A stretch of DNA of 64,000 nucleotides, taken from assembly GCA_025558075.1 (NCBI GenBank), contig JAHLKF010000013.1:1-64000 (forward strand). The letters are read 5' to 3'. Every line of letters begins with the position of its first letter. The first letter of the stretch is position 1. A model generated the notes under the pieces. The model had not been told where the DNA came from, did not search any database, and saw only the letters and a list, made by a program, of their open reading frames with translations. Source of the stretch: Gaertneriomyces semiglobifer (taxonomy: Eukaryota > Chytridiomycota > Chytridiomycetes > Spizellomycetales > Spizellomycetaceae). Positions 46,001 to 55,872 of this stretch are shown piece by piece. Made by a program: the position numbers and the translations under genes.

Positions 46001-47278
46001 CTAAGACAAGAGTCGTGTCCTCACATTGTGTTGCATTCCCTCCAGTCTCTCGTAAATGGCATCCAGGTCTTTTTCACTCTCCACCGTCACATCGGCCATC
46101 ATGTACGCGACATTTCCTCGTGAATCGCAGATTTGCTTTTCAATGTTAAAGTCCTGCAGGTTCTTGTTGATGGTTTTGAGGACACCAGGGACGTTGTGAT
46201 GGACGTTGAGGACGCGAACGGTTTTCGAGTCGGCGTTGATGGAACGCAGGGCGCATTCGGGGAGGTTGACAGCGCCCTGAGTTGTTCCGTTGTTGATGTA
46301 GCGGACGAGAGCCGAGGCGACTTCGACGCCAATGGAGGATTGGGCTTCTTCGGTGGACCCGCCAATGTGGGGGGTGAGAATGGTGTTGGGGCAGCCTTTG
46401 AGTTCCGAGACAAAGTCAGGGCCGTTGGCAAAGGGCTCGACGGGGAAGACGTCGACAGCGGCACCGCCGAGCCGGCCTTCCTTGAGAGCGGCAGCGAGGG
46501 CGGGAATGTCGACCACGGTACCCCTGGAAGCTTGGAGGAGGTGAGCAGTGGGTTTCATCAAGCGGATCTCGCGGTCACCAATCATGTTCTTTGTTTCGTC
46601 CGTTTCCGGGACGTGCAAGGTGACAAAGTCAGCGGTGCTCAAGAGTTCGTCGATGGAGGCGACCTGACGAGCGGTGCCGAGGGGCATCATTTGAATGACA
46701 TCGTGAAAGATGACGTTCATGCCCAAGGCTTCTGCAATGACGGACAATTGGGCGCCAATGTGGCCGTAACCGACGATACCCAGGGTTTTGCCACGGATTT
46801 CCATGCAGTTTTTAGAGGTCTTTTGCCATTGACCGGTGTGCATTTCCTTGTTGCGGTCTCCGATTTGCCTGGAGAGGGCAATGATTTCGCAGATCATGAG
46901 TTCAGCGACGGAGCGGGAGTTGGAAAAGGGCGAGTTGAAGACGGCGATGCCGTGGGTGGCAGCATATTCGAGGTCGACCTGGTTAGTTCCGATACAGAAG
47001 CACCCGACGACAAGGAGTTTCTTGGCGTCTTTGAGAATGTCGGCGGTGAGTTGGGTTTTTGACCTGATTCCAATGGCGTGGACGTCCTTTATTTTTTCTC
47101 TGAGGACTTCTGGGTCGAGTGCTTTTGCGTGGCATTCGACCGAGTAACCAGCCCGTTGCAGGATCTCTACACCTGTTTTGTTGACGCCTTCGAGCAAGAG
47201 GATCTTGACATCGCCCTGATGGAATGGCTTGAGAGCCTTTGGCGTGCTCCTTGACACGGATCTCTGCTTTGTGGTCAT
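46001..47278 (-). CDS. D-3-phosphoglycerate dehydrogenase
   Basis: Single exon, 425 residues. Substrate-binding domain (VKILLLEGVNKTGVEIL), HGIAVFNSPFSNSRSVAELM, NAD site TLGIVGYGHIGAQLS, the catalytic HLLQASRGTVVDI and TPHIGGSTEEAQ, and a C-terminal ACT domain (SKTVRVLNVHHNVPGVLKTINK) identify the serine-pathway enzyme (yeast Ser3/Ser33). The ACT domain suggests feedback by serine. A 309-codon frame on the opposite strand is a shadow. The upstream intergenic region contains several microsatellites. Confidence 0.96.
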   Translation of the reverse strand: MTTKQRSVSRSTPKALKPFHQGDVKILLLEGVNKTGVEILQRAGYSVECHAKALDPEVLREKIKDVHAIGIRSKTQLTADILKDAKKLLVVGCFCIGTNQVDLEYAATHGIAVFNSPFSNSRSVAELMICEIIALSRQIGDRNKEMHTGQWQKTSKNCMEIRGKTLGIVGYGHIGAQLSVIAEALGMNVIFHDVIQMMPLGTARQVASIDELLSTADFVTLHVPETDETKNMIGDREIRLMKPTAHLLQASRGTVVDIPALAAALKEGRLGGAAVDVFPVEPFANGPDFVSELKGCPNTILTPHIGGSTEEAQSSIGVEVASALVRYINNGTTQGAVNLPECALRSINADSKTVRVLNVHHNVPGVLKTINKNLQDFNIEKQICDSRGNVAYMMADVTVESEKDLDAIYERLEGMQHNVRTRLLS

Positions 47279-48077
47279 AATGTGTATATATTTGCTGTTG
47301 GGGGATGGGGGGAGTGGTTGAACTGAACTGAATGCCTTGTGGAGTTAAATACTAAGTAAGTATCAGATTATAAAAAAAAAAAAAAGAGGGGAAAATGTGT
47401 CTGTGTCTTGAAATTGAGGGAAGAGAGACTCGGAGATGCGATTGATTGATTGTGTGTGTGTGTGTGTGTGTGTGTGTTGGCTGACTGGGCGTTTGCGAAT
47501 AATAAAAATAAGTTAGTTAGTATGATAGTGGCAGACAGATGGGGCGGAAATTGATTGGAAAGATGGGTTTGTTTTTTTGGGGGGGCGGGGTGGGGCACTG
47601 GGCGGAGAGGAGATCAGTTCAGAGACCTGGCGACGTCCTAATTCTTATTAATGGAATTGGCACATGCACATGCAATAATATAATAACAACACACTCTCGC
47701 TCGATTCGATACGACCATATATATATATATATATATACATATGCATGCACATGGCCATACGACTACGAGATCAAGACAGACCCCCCAGGTTGATGGGATG
47801 ACTCGGATGATAAAATAAAAAGATCAGCGGCGGGGTTGATCTTTTGGGGAAGTATGAGGTAAGCAACAACTTTCGAATTCACTTATGTTGGTGGCACAGT
47901 TGTGGCACAACATAAAGCGGTCACGTGCCTATTAATTTAGCCATCGAGCCCAGCCTGGGCTTGCCCAATGGCCCAGCTCGTTTCTGAACCTTGCGAGATT
48001 TGACAGCACGCAGGCCCCGTCCCCAAATGAATGACAAATTCAAGTGGAAAGATGACCAGGATAAATAGACAGATAGA
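47279..48077. other. intergenic region with three simple repeats
   Basis: Divergent region between phosphoglycerate dehydrogenase and the NTPase gene. It carries a poly-A run near 47372-47384, a (TG)n run at 47451-47477 and an (AT)n run at 47717-47736. No gene is recognised. Confidence 0.5.
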
Positions 48078-50153
48078 ATGGAACCTGTGGCGGCAATAGC
48101 GACGCAATTAGAGCAACTCTCTTTAGATTCTACAGAGGAGTGGAGGAAGTACTTAAAAGAAGCATGGCCAAATTTGGAAGCACCATCTTTGCTGAAACGC
48201 TTCATCTCGAAACAAGGCCAAAAGATTCCGTTCGAACCGTTAGATGAAACGAAGGAAGCCATCGCGACCGTGATATCAAAGAATGAAAGCGGTGGATTCA
48301 CAAAAAACGATCGCGTGGTGGGGCTGCTGAAGGGTTCTCCGGGTTCGGGAAAAACGAGATCCCTGGTGCAGTTGGGAGAGTACGTGAATGACACTCATGT
48401 GTTCTTGGTATCATTCAATAACGGGAACCCCCCGAGACCATTTGATGCAGAAGTTGGTGCCGAGGTCAGCATCTCGCTTAGATTGATCCACAGCGTACAT
48501 GCGGGACATGTTTCATTCGATGAGTTCGTCGCGCTGGTTAAGAAAGCAGGTTTATTGAAAAACAACAATTTGACTTTTGCCAACACCTTCACTATGCTTA
48601 CTCAACACGTCAAAGCCAAGCGACGTATTGTGGCTGTTGACGAATTCAACGAACTCATGGGCAAGCCGCAATTCAACGACTATGTCCAGGAGTTCAGCGA
48701 GGTTCTTGGCGAGATGTCGAAGCGAAGACTTCGGCCCATCTTTTTCGTAGCGGCAACTACATCTCTTGATCTGGAAGCTGCGCTGCGTAATAGTAAGGTT
48801 GATTACGCCTATATCCCGCTAGTGCCGTTTGCATTGGAAAATCAAAGCAATATTCTCGACAGATATGCAGCAACCGCTCCTGAATTGAGATCGTGGCGAA
48901 AATACCGGAAGTTCCGAATGCTCCTAGCTTTGATTGGAGGGCTTCCCCGCTGCTTCGAGTATTTGCTCGAGGAGCTTGAAAAGTGGAAGATGAACCCGAT
49001 GCCCGATTGGTACTACGAGGGAATTCTAGGAAGTGTCAGATCAGCAGCTCAAAAGTACATCCTCCCAGAGAAGTTTGCTCTTCAGTTGGTTGAAGACGTT
49101 GTACTACAGACGGAAGTACGCCCGGAGTGGTATGTTCCCGGACACAATGTTACCTATGAAGAGTTGCAGATGACTTGCAACATCTTGTTGATTCCCCGCC
49201 ATGAAAATGCTATTGTTTTCATATCATACATGACCCTTTCGGCGGTTTTGGCGTCACCAGCAGCCGCGGCACACCCAGTTTTGGTCCGCCTTCGAGATCT
49301 TCTTCATGGGGGTGCCGAGTTGAGATGGCAGCATTTTGAAGAGTTCGTGTTGGAGTACGAATGTGTGAGGACCATGTTATTTAAACAACGATGTGACCGA
49401 TTGGGGGCATCTGGAGTTACGCTAAGCGAGTATTACGGATGTCGGGCGTTTTCTGAGAATATTCCAACTCTCCTGGACTGTGTCAGTATGGACGCGGAGG
49501 AAACGATTAAGTCTTGTTATCGGTTTCCAATCGGTTTCAAAGACCGGGAGCCGAAAGGAGAATCGGTGACGGAATTGGTCACATGCGCAAAAACCGGCCG
49601 AGAACATCAGGTGCTAGAATCGACAGCCATATTTCTTAACGGCGAAGGGGCACCCTTCGCAGACATTTTTCGCCTTTTCCAAATGGATGATGGTGCGCGG
49701 CTCGTACTTTTGCTACAGTGCAAATGGCTTCAGGTTACGGAACTCGACCAAAAAGCAATCGCGCAGGAGCTGGAGAAGAACAAGCAGTGCATGGACCGGC
49801 TACGAGGGAAGCCTACATGGGCGGATGTGGCCGATTTTACCGTTATCATTGCTTCTAAATTGAAAGCCAACATCAAGCAAGTCGGCCAACAGCATCTGGT
49901 CCTAGGACCTGCACAATTCTCGTCTTATTTCGGGCGCACACTGCAAGATCGTGCGCTCTACTTGTCAAGTACGAAGTTACACATTAATACGGCGTCTTAT
50001 CAAGAATTGCTTAGCATACCTAATGTTGGGAGGGTAACAGCTCGGAAGATACTTGCGGCCGTACACGAAGTAAATGAAGGCATTAGAAACGAGAGTGAAC
50101 TTTGCGAGCGCGCCAACATATCAGCGGCTTTGGCAACGAATTTCGAGTTTTAA
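48078..50153 (+). CDS. P-loop NTPase fused to a PD-(D/E)XK-like region and HhH motif (RHS/Crinkler-type?)
   Basis: One exon of 691 residues without introns. A Walker A motif GSPGSGKT lies at residues 86-93 and a Walker B IVAVDEF at 184-190. The C-terminal part has PFADIFRLFQMDDGARLVLLLQ (Asp about residue 529) followed by CKW (Lys about 549): an Asp then Q-x-K pattern typical of restriction-endonuclease-like folds. The end is a helix-hairpin-helix (LHINTASYQELLSIPNVGRV, about 634-660). NTPase plus REase is the build of Crinkler/RHS-type proteins, which are expanded in some chytrids and other early fungi and have been proposed as effectors or selfish elements; that relation is inference, and I see no Crinkler header domain. 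The HhH addition, and its DNA-binding implication, is unusual. Confidence 0.75.
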   Translation: MEPVAAIATQLEQLSLDSTEEWRKYLKEAWPNLEAPSLLKRFISKQGQKIPFEPLDETKEAIATVISKNESGGFTKNDRVVGLLKGSPGSGKTRSLVQLGEYVNDTHVFLVSFNNGNPPRPFDAEVGAEVSISLRLIHSVHAGHVSFDEFVALVKKAGLLKNNNLTFANTFTMLTQHVKAKRRIVAVDEFNELMGKPQFNDYVQEFSEVLGEMSKRRLRPIFFVAATTSLDLEAALRNSKVDYAYIPLVPFALENQSNILDRYAATAPELRSWRKYRKFRMLLALIGGLPRCFEYLLEELEKWKMNPMPDWYYEGILGSVRSAAQKYILPEKFALQLVEDVVLQTEVRPEWYVPGHNVTYEELQMTCNILLIPRHENAIVFISYMTLSAVLASPAAAAHPVLVRLRDLLHGGAELRWQHFEEFVLEYECVRTMLFKQRCDRLGASGVTLSEYYGCRAFSENIPTLLDCVSMDAEETIKSCYRFPIGFKDREPKGESVTELVTCAKTGREHQVLESTAIFLNGEGAPFADIFRLFQMDDGARLVLLLQCKWLQVTELDQKAIAQELEKNKQCMDRLRGKPTWADVADFTVIIASKLKANIKQVGQQHLVLGPAQFSSYFGRTLQDRALYLSSTKLHINTASYQELLSIPNVGRVTARKILAAVHEVNEGIRNESELCERANISAALATNFEF

Positions 50154-50318
50154 TTGGGACCCCCGCACCGGATACTGACCAGCAAACGGTACAGTACTTC
50201 GCCTTGCTTCTTCCCTTTTGTTAAGCAATTTTATTAAGTATTCTTCTTAATGTTAGCATCCTACAGTAGTTGCTGGCAACCAGAATTACGTACAGTGCGG
50301 TCTTTGACACCATTCGTG

Positions 50319-50453
50319 GGAATAATATCTTACACCTACTCGGACCATCCACCTCGCAACTATGGAATAATATCTTACACCTACTCGGACCATCCACCTC
50401 GCAACTATGGAATAATATCTTACACCTACTCGGACCATCCACCTCGCAACTAT
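50319..50453 (+). repeat. perfect 3 x 45-bp tandem repeat
   Basis: Three identical 45-bp units (50319-50363, 50364-50408, 50409-50453), beginning ggaataatatcttacacc and ending ctcgcaactat. The unit length is a multiple of three, so frames stay open across it, but none extends to a gene. It starts 165 bp after the NTPase stop. Complete identity implies recent expansion. Confidence 0.95.
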
Positions 50454-50475
50454 TGAAGAAAAAACCATATGCTCC

Positions 50476-51084
50476 TTGCTGAACAGTCTATCACAAATGC
50501 CGGATTGCGTCGCTGCAAAAAGTATGGTTGGGCAGACAGCCGTGCACAACGCCGTATACCGTCACAAGCTCCACATTTGGCAGCTTGAAAGTACTGGACC
50601 CTTCAGAACGGCGTGCCATCGTGCTTTGGTAGACAGTCAGCGGATCCACTGTATGATACATTCCTTCGTGGTTAGTTACTTGTCGCATGTTCCATTTCCA
50701 CGCCTCTTCTTATTTCTCATTTTGCGACCATCTTTTAGGAGAGGAACTGTTGAATTCCTCGAATTTGTCCACTTTAATTATGAAGAACTCGGGTTGCAAA
50801 AGTCAGACCTGAAAACGTTATTAAATGAAGAGTGTGTTTTGAAAAGAGCAAGACGGGCGCCGCGAGCGATGACTGGGGACACCGAACGCCTGGTGCGGCT
50901 CTGGGATGGTTAGTCTATTCAAGACTAGAATGTCTGTTTTATTGGCACAGGGCGTCTTTGTGTATTACGTCCTTGCAACAATCAATCGTTGACATCAATT
51001 CCACTATCAGGCCCGCAGTTTGACTTATTACTGCCTGCAGATCAATTCAATCAATTTCACCACACCCACAACCGGAATGCATGA
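50476..51084 (+). CDS. possible spliced hypothetical gene or gene fragment
   Basis: A 145-codon open frame from 50476 contains a well-behaved block, VEFLEFVHFNYEELGLQKSD to RLVRLWDG. If an intron 50909-50950 (GTTAGT...CACAG) is removed, the frame runs on for 44 codons to a stop at 51084 (RLCVLRPCNNQSLTSIPL...). The earlier part (50476-50735) looks like noise and may contain another intron that I could not place. I recognise no domain; it could be a remnant of a mobile or lineage-specific gene. Confidence 0.2.
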
Positions 51085-51320
51085 GGTAAGCAAGGCGGTG
51101 AGGGTCATGTGAGAGTCAAGTGGCATCATGTGAAAGATGGTGATGTAAGCAGGGGGTTGCAACCCAACATGGCAACATGGCAACAACGCAACACCCGGCA
51201 CCAACCGACCGACTCGGCGTACCCCACACGCAACTACTCCACGCAACAATCTACTTCTTGTAGTAGCAGCAGTCCCGCGACTCCCCCCCCATATCCTCTC
51301 CACCCACTACATTGGCAAAC

Positions 51321-52540
51321 ATGGCTGCTTCTGCAAGGATGGCTCCGTCGCTGCTCTCCTCAAAGACCTTTTTCGCCCGTCCCGTTGCTGGCATCTCTCG
51401 CAACCTTGCCGCCGCTGCCGCTTCCGTCCCTATTCCCAAATCTGCTGCTGCTTCCTCCTCCTCCCAACGCTCCGCCACAAACATCGCCATCAACGGCGCT
51501 CACCTCTCTGCAAGAACGCACTTTGCAGGTACGTGACCTAAACGCGCGCGTGCGTGTGTTATATACATTGTGTACCCAAATACTCATACCGCTGTCTGTT
51601 GCATTTACAGCATCGGTGCCGGTCTTGAGCCAAAAGCGTCTGTACGCTTCCTCCGTAAGGTCCGTCGCCCCAGATGCAGACTGCACACAAGTCCCCAGAG
51701 ACCAGGACTCCTACAAGATCCGCAACTATGACGATACGTCCAGCCGCAACTTTGCCTACTTTATGATCGGCACCTACAGCTTTATCGGCGCCGCAGTCGC
51801 AAAGAACATTGTCACCGACTACTTGGTCCACTTTGCCGCTTCCGCGGACGTTCTCGCCATGGCAAAGGTCGAAGTCGACATGGCTGCTGTCCCCGAGGGC
51901 AAGAACGTCATCATCAAGGTGCGTATGCGTTTGAACGACGGTGGGGGAGAATATTGAAGTCGTGGAAGGGAATGCATGAGAAGGAAGGGTGGCTGAAGAA
52001 ATGCACGAGACGGAAGGCATTAGAAGGAAGGGATTGAAGGGACTGTACTGATATGCGTTTTCCATTTTAGTGGCGTGGAAAGCCCGTTTTCGTCCGTCAC
52101 CGTACCGCAGATGGTGAGATATTCAGCTCTTTGTTTCTTTCACCCTTGCATGGTTTTCTGACCGAATCATTTGCCAGAAATCGCCGAGGCCGAATCCGTC
52201 GCTTTGAGCGAACTCCGTGACCCAGAGACAGATGCCGACCGTGTAAAGAAGCCTGAATGGCTAGTGATGTTGGGAGTGTGCACTCACTTGGGTTGTGTTC
52301 CCATTGGTGAAGGTACGTAAAGCGGGTGTGGTTTGCACGGCCATTCGTGTTTTCCTAGACGTTGACACATCATACTCACAATTTCTCAATGTAGCTGGAG
52401 AATATGGAGGCTGGTTCTGCCCTTGCCATGGATCGCACTATGATATCTCTGGACGCATTCGAAAGGGACCGGCTCCCCTGAACTTGGAGATTCCGCAATA
52501 CGAGTTGAACGAGACAGATGGCAAGATTGTCATTGGATAA
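51321..52540 (+). CDS. RIP1: ub-c reductase Rieske iron-sulfur subunit, mitochondrial
   Basis: Five exons (51321-51528, 51611-51918, 52071-52113, 52178-52312, 52395-52540) encode 279 residues. The presequence is long and Ala/Ser-rich ([20 protein letters not shown]). A membrane anchor segment ([21 protein letters not shown]) precedes the hinge and the Rieske fold with cluster loops CTHLGCVP and CPCHGSHYD, and ends in a beta-strand rich domain. The protein carries the 2Fe-2S cluster of complex III and shuttles electrons from ubiquinol to cytochrome c1. The 43-nt third exon (52071-52113) is fixed by the reading [15 protein letters not shown]. An alternative frame of 282 codons over the same region is a shadow. 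Confidence 0.97.
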
Positions 52541-53060
52541 TAGTATTTTTCAAGCCTTTTTTTGTGCAGATTTGTGTGATTTTGGCAACTATACAACTGC
52601 ACCCCATATTGGAGCTCCTTCCTCCCGCACCCACCTACCCACACACCGCCGGGCATATATTGATATTACCAATTCCTGTACTCTATACTTGTTTGTATTG
52701 GGATGGTTCCTCTCTTCCCTTTCGGAAAACACTGAAGTAAATTAGAAAAATGCGGATCTCTTATACAGTGTCGCTAAGGTCGAAGGAATTCAACAACTGG
52801 CTTGCGTTTCTCTTCCTATGAATTGAACCTCGCTCACCTCCAATATGCAAACGTTCCAATTCGCGCGAATAATAATGGATGGACACGGTCCTGACGCGCG
52901 GTGGCACAGTCGACGCTTATGTAACAACCGGAATTTGTTTTGACACAGAATTTGACTTTGTTCGCAGCTCAAAAAACTTATTAATACCGGGACGAACGCG
53001 GAGAGGAAAAGAGTGAGGTTAGGAGAGAGAGAGGGAGAGCACAACAGAGAGAAACCAACA
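52541..53060. other. intergenic region, nothing recognised
   Basis: 520 bp between two tandem plus-strand genes. A purine-rich run (GAGAGAGAGGGAGAG) at 53024-53040 lies right before the RCL1 start and is probably in its 5' UTR. Confidence 0.4.
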
Positions 53061-54339
53061 ATGGTGAGCATGACGCCACAAGGGTCGAGCAACATGCTCA
53101 AATTTGAAGGCCACAACTTTTTCCGACAACGTCTCCTCCTCGCGACACTCAGCGGGCGACCCATCCGCATCAGCAAAATCCGGTCAGACAATGAAGACCA
53201 CCCCGGATTATCCGACTACGAAGCAAGTTTCCTCCGTCTCCTCGAGAAAATCAGTAACGGATGCGTGATCGAAATCTCGTATACGGGAACGACGGTGGTC
53301 TACCGTCCCGGCACACTCACAGGAGGCACATTACACCACGACTGTCCCACCTCTCGTGCCATCGGATACTTTCTCGAACCCATCATCGCTCTCTCCCCAT
53401 TCTGCAAAACCGCCATCAAACTGACTTTAACAGGCGTCACAAACGATAATGTGGATGTTTCTGTCGACGCCCTTCGCACAGTCTTGCTGCCACACCTTAA
53501 ACGTTTCGGAGTTGAAGACGGTGTCGAACTCAAGATTGAGAAACGGGGAGCACCACCACGAGGCGGAGGCCAAATCTTCTTCACCTGTCCCATTATCCGA
53601 CAATTAAAACCCGTTCAGTTTGTGGACGGAGGGAAAATCAATCGGATCCGCGGGATCGCATATGCTACACGGATTTCACCCCAGATGGCGAATCGGGTGG
53701 TGGAAGCTTCGAGGAGTGTGTTGACGCGGTATATCCCTGATGTGTATATTTATACCGATGTGTATAAGGGTGCGGAGAGCGGGTTGTCGCCGGGGTATGC
53801 GTTGACGCTTGTTGCGGAGACGACTACGGGTGCTTTGTTGTCTGCTGAATGTGCGTTCCAACCCCGGAAACCGAGTGTGAATCATCAAAGCCAAGAAGGA
53901 GAGGAGGGTAGGGAGGAGGAACAGAATGTGAGACCGGGAGATGCGATGTTGACGAATGATTATCATTTTCGGACACCGGAGGATTTGGGGACGGCTACGA
54001 CGCGGATGTTGTTGGAGGAAATTAAACGTGGGGGATGTTTTGATACGATGAGTCAGTGGTTGGGAGTCCTGTTTACGGCGTTGGGGCCAGAGGATGTAGG
54101 CAAGATTCGAATATCGGGGCTTTCACCTTTCACGTAAGTTTCCATTTCATGATGTCTCACAGGTAGTGTGATCGTGTTGACTAAGATTTTTGTTTTGGTC
54201 CAACAGGATACAATATTTGCGCGATATCAAGGCGTTTTTGGGAGTGACGTTCAAGATACAGCCCGACCATGACACACGACAGGTTGTGCTGACGTGCTTG
54301 GGTGTGGGATACACCAATGTGAATAAGAGGGTCACGTAA
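53061..54339 (+). CDS. RCL1: RNA 3'-terminal phosphate cyclase-like protein Rcl1
   Basis: Two exons (53061-54133, 54207-54339) encode 401 residues. Blocks LKFEGHNFFRQRLLLATLSG, SYTGTTVVYRPGTLTGG, RRG-type PPRGGGQIFFTCPIIRQLKP and GLSPGYALTLVAETTTGALL are characteristic; the family-specific LGVGYTNVN ends the protein. Rcl1 is the non-cyclase paralogue that joins Bms1 in the 90S pre-ribosome and promotes the A2 cleavage of pre-rRNA. The Rcl1 type rather than a true cyclase is supported by the lack of the cyclase catalytic histidine near the end, though I judge this by eye. Confidence 0.92.
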
Positions 54340-54581
54340 AATAGACATTTAAGCTCGTCACCTTCTTTGATGATCGTCTCCAGTACAAGTTATAGGGTTC
54401 CAATTAAATGCCATGCCAGATGCCACGCAGATGGCCACAACCTCGTCCTCGTCATGACGATAAACGGGAACATATCAATCAGTAGGCCGCTCTCTCGATA
54501 GTCTATTCCTCAACCAAGCAAACGCATCATTCATATATATACACATATTAGCTACGGTGGCGGATTTTCCCAGTTTGCATA

Positions 54582-55623
54582 TCACGTAGAAAGTTCTTTC
54601 GACAACGTATTCGCATCCGACACAAACTTTTCCAACAACTCCTGCTGCCGTCTTCTGACAAGCCACGCTTCTACCTCTTGTTGTGTCGGAACGGGTTCCT
54701 GTGCCATAATGGATAAGATCCGTAGGCTTTCCTCGTCTGGCTCGTGTTGTTGTTCTTCTTGATTTCCTTCTTCTTCCATTGCTGATGCTGCTTTTGAGAG
54801 TTCTTCTTGGGCACGTTGATCTTCGTAGGTTTGGAGCACGGTGTCTTCGTCGTCGCGGTACCCGTAGTAGTCGGCGTCGACTCTTCGATACAGTTCTCCA
54901 CGCGCCGCTTTTGTTTCGTCTGGCACTACACATAAAAACAAACACATTCCCATATGAATACTTTACTAAAAACACCACTTTTGTGCATCAAAAACAAAAT
55001 AAAACGTGGTTTGTTTTTTATTTACCTGATTGTTCAAGCAGCTCTCTCACCCCAGGTAGATCCTTTGCCCGTCCGAAATACTTGTACCCTCTAGGCGCCC
55101 CCGGGACTTCTTTCCCGTCATGATCGAGGAGACGCGGGGCGATACGCTTGTAGTCGGGCCCCCCGAGTTCGCGGATACGATATTCCCAGTGTCGTTTTTC
55201 GCGGATGAGTTTGTTGATCTTGTCGTTGAGATCACGGATTTGGAAATCTGTTAATCCGCCTATATTGTACACACCATAAAAAGTGTACATAGAAAAGAGA
55301 GAAAAAAAGGGGCTTCGGTTATTACAAAAACGAAATAACGGTAAAACGGAAATGAAAACGTTGTGTGATGTTGTGTTTTTTCGCTTTCTCTCCTCGTGGA
55401 TTTTGGGAAGACGGGGAGCATTATACGTACTGTCTTGGATCTTTGAAACGTTCTGCGAGATTTCTCGTATGATTTGGTGTCGCCATTTCTCTGCGTCTCC
55501 CAAGGAATGGACTTCGGATGCGAGATGGGGTCTGCGGTCGCCCTTTTTGAATCCGAGTTCCGCGGCTTGAGCTTCGCGAAAACGGTATAGCATCGACTGT
55601 GCCTTTTCTTCGTTACGGGCCAT
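54582..55623 (-). CDS. ISY1: pre-mRNA-splicing factor Isy1
   Basis: Three minus-strand exons (55623-55431, 55259-55026, 54925-54582) encode 256 residues. The invariant start MARNEEKAQSMLYRFREAQA is followed by KWRHQIIREISQNVSKIQD, FQIRDLNDKINKLIREKRHW, RELGGPDYKRIAPRLLDHDG and GYKYFGRAKDLPGVRELLE. Isy1 belongs to the NineTeen complex and stabilises the first catalytic step of splicing. It is divergent from cactin, another spliceosomal protein, with 249 bp between starts. Confidence 0.95.
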
Positions 55624-55872
55624 TATGGAGGAAAGTAGCTTTTTATGGGCTCAGGGTGTGTGTTGTGAGAGGCTCTTGATCTTGTTAGTGCCCTTTGATG
55701 TGTTTGGTTTTTCAAGTGTGTGGAATTTGCGACGAGGCGAAAGCCAAAAATTCGACAGTTCATTTCAGACATACAAACGTTTCTGGGTTTGTCAAATACA
55801 ACCTTTCCGTCTATCTGATTTCAGTTTGGACTATCCATCATTTCTCGTGGAGAGAGAGGGAGATAAAAGAGA

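Noticed and set aside
46133..47062. 309-codon plus-strand frame
   Set aside because: It is exactly antisense to phosphoglycerate dehydrogenase, which has full family support; composition is a mirror of that gene.
50319..50453. CRISPR-like repeat
   Set aside because: The 45-bp units are directly adjacent with no spacers, and the genome is eukaryotic.
51109..51957. 282-codon plus-strand frame
   Set aside because: Different frame over the Rieske gene; the Rieske model explains the region with conserved cluster motifs.
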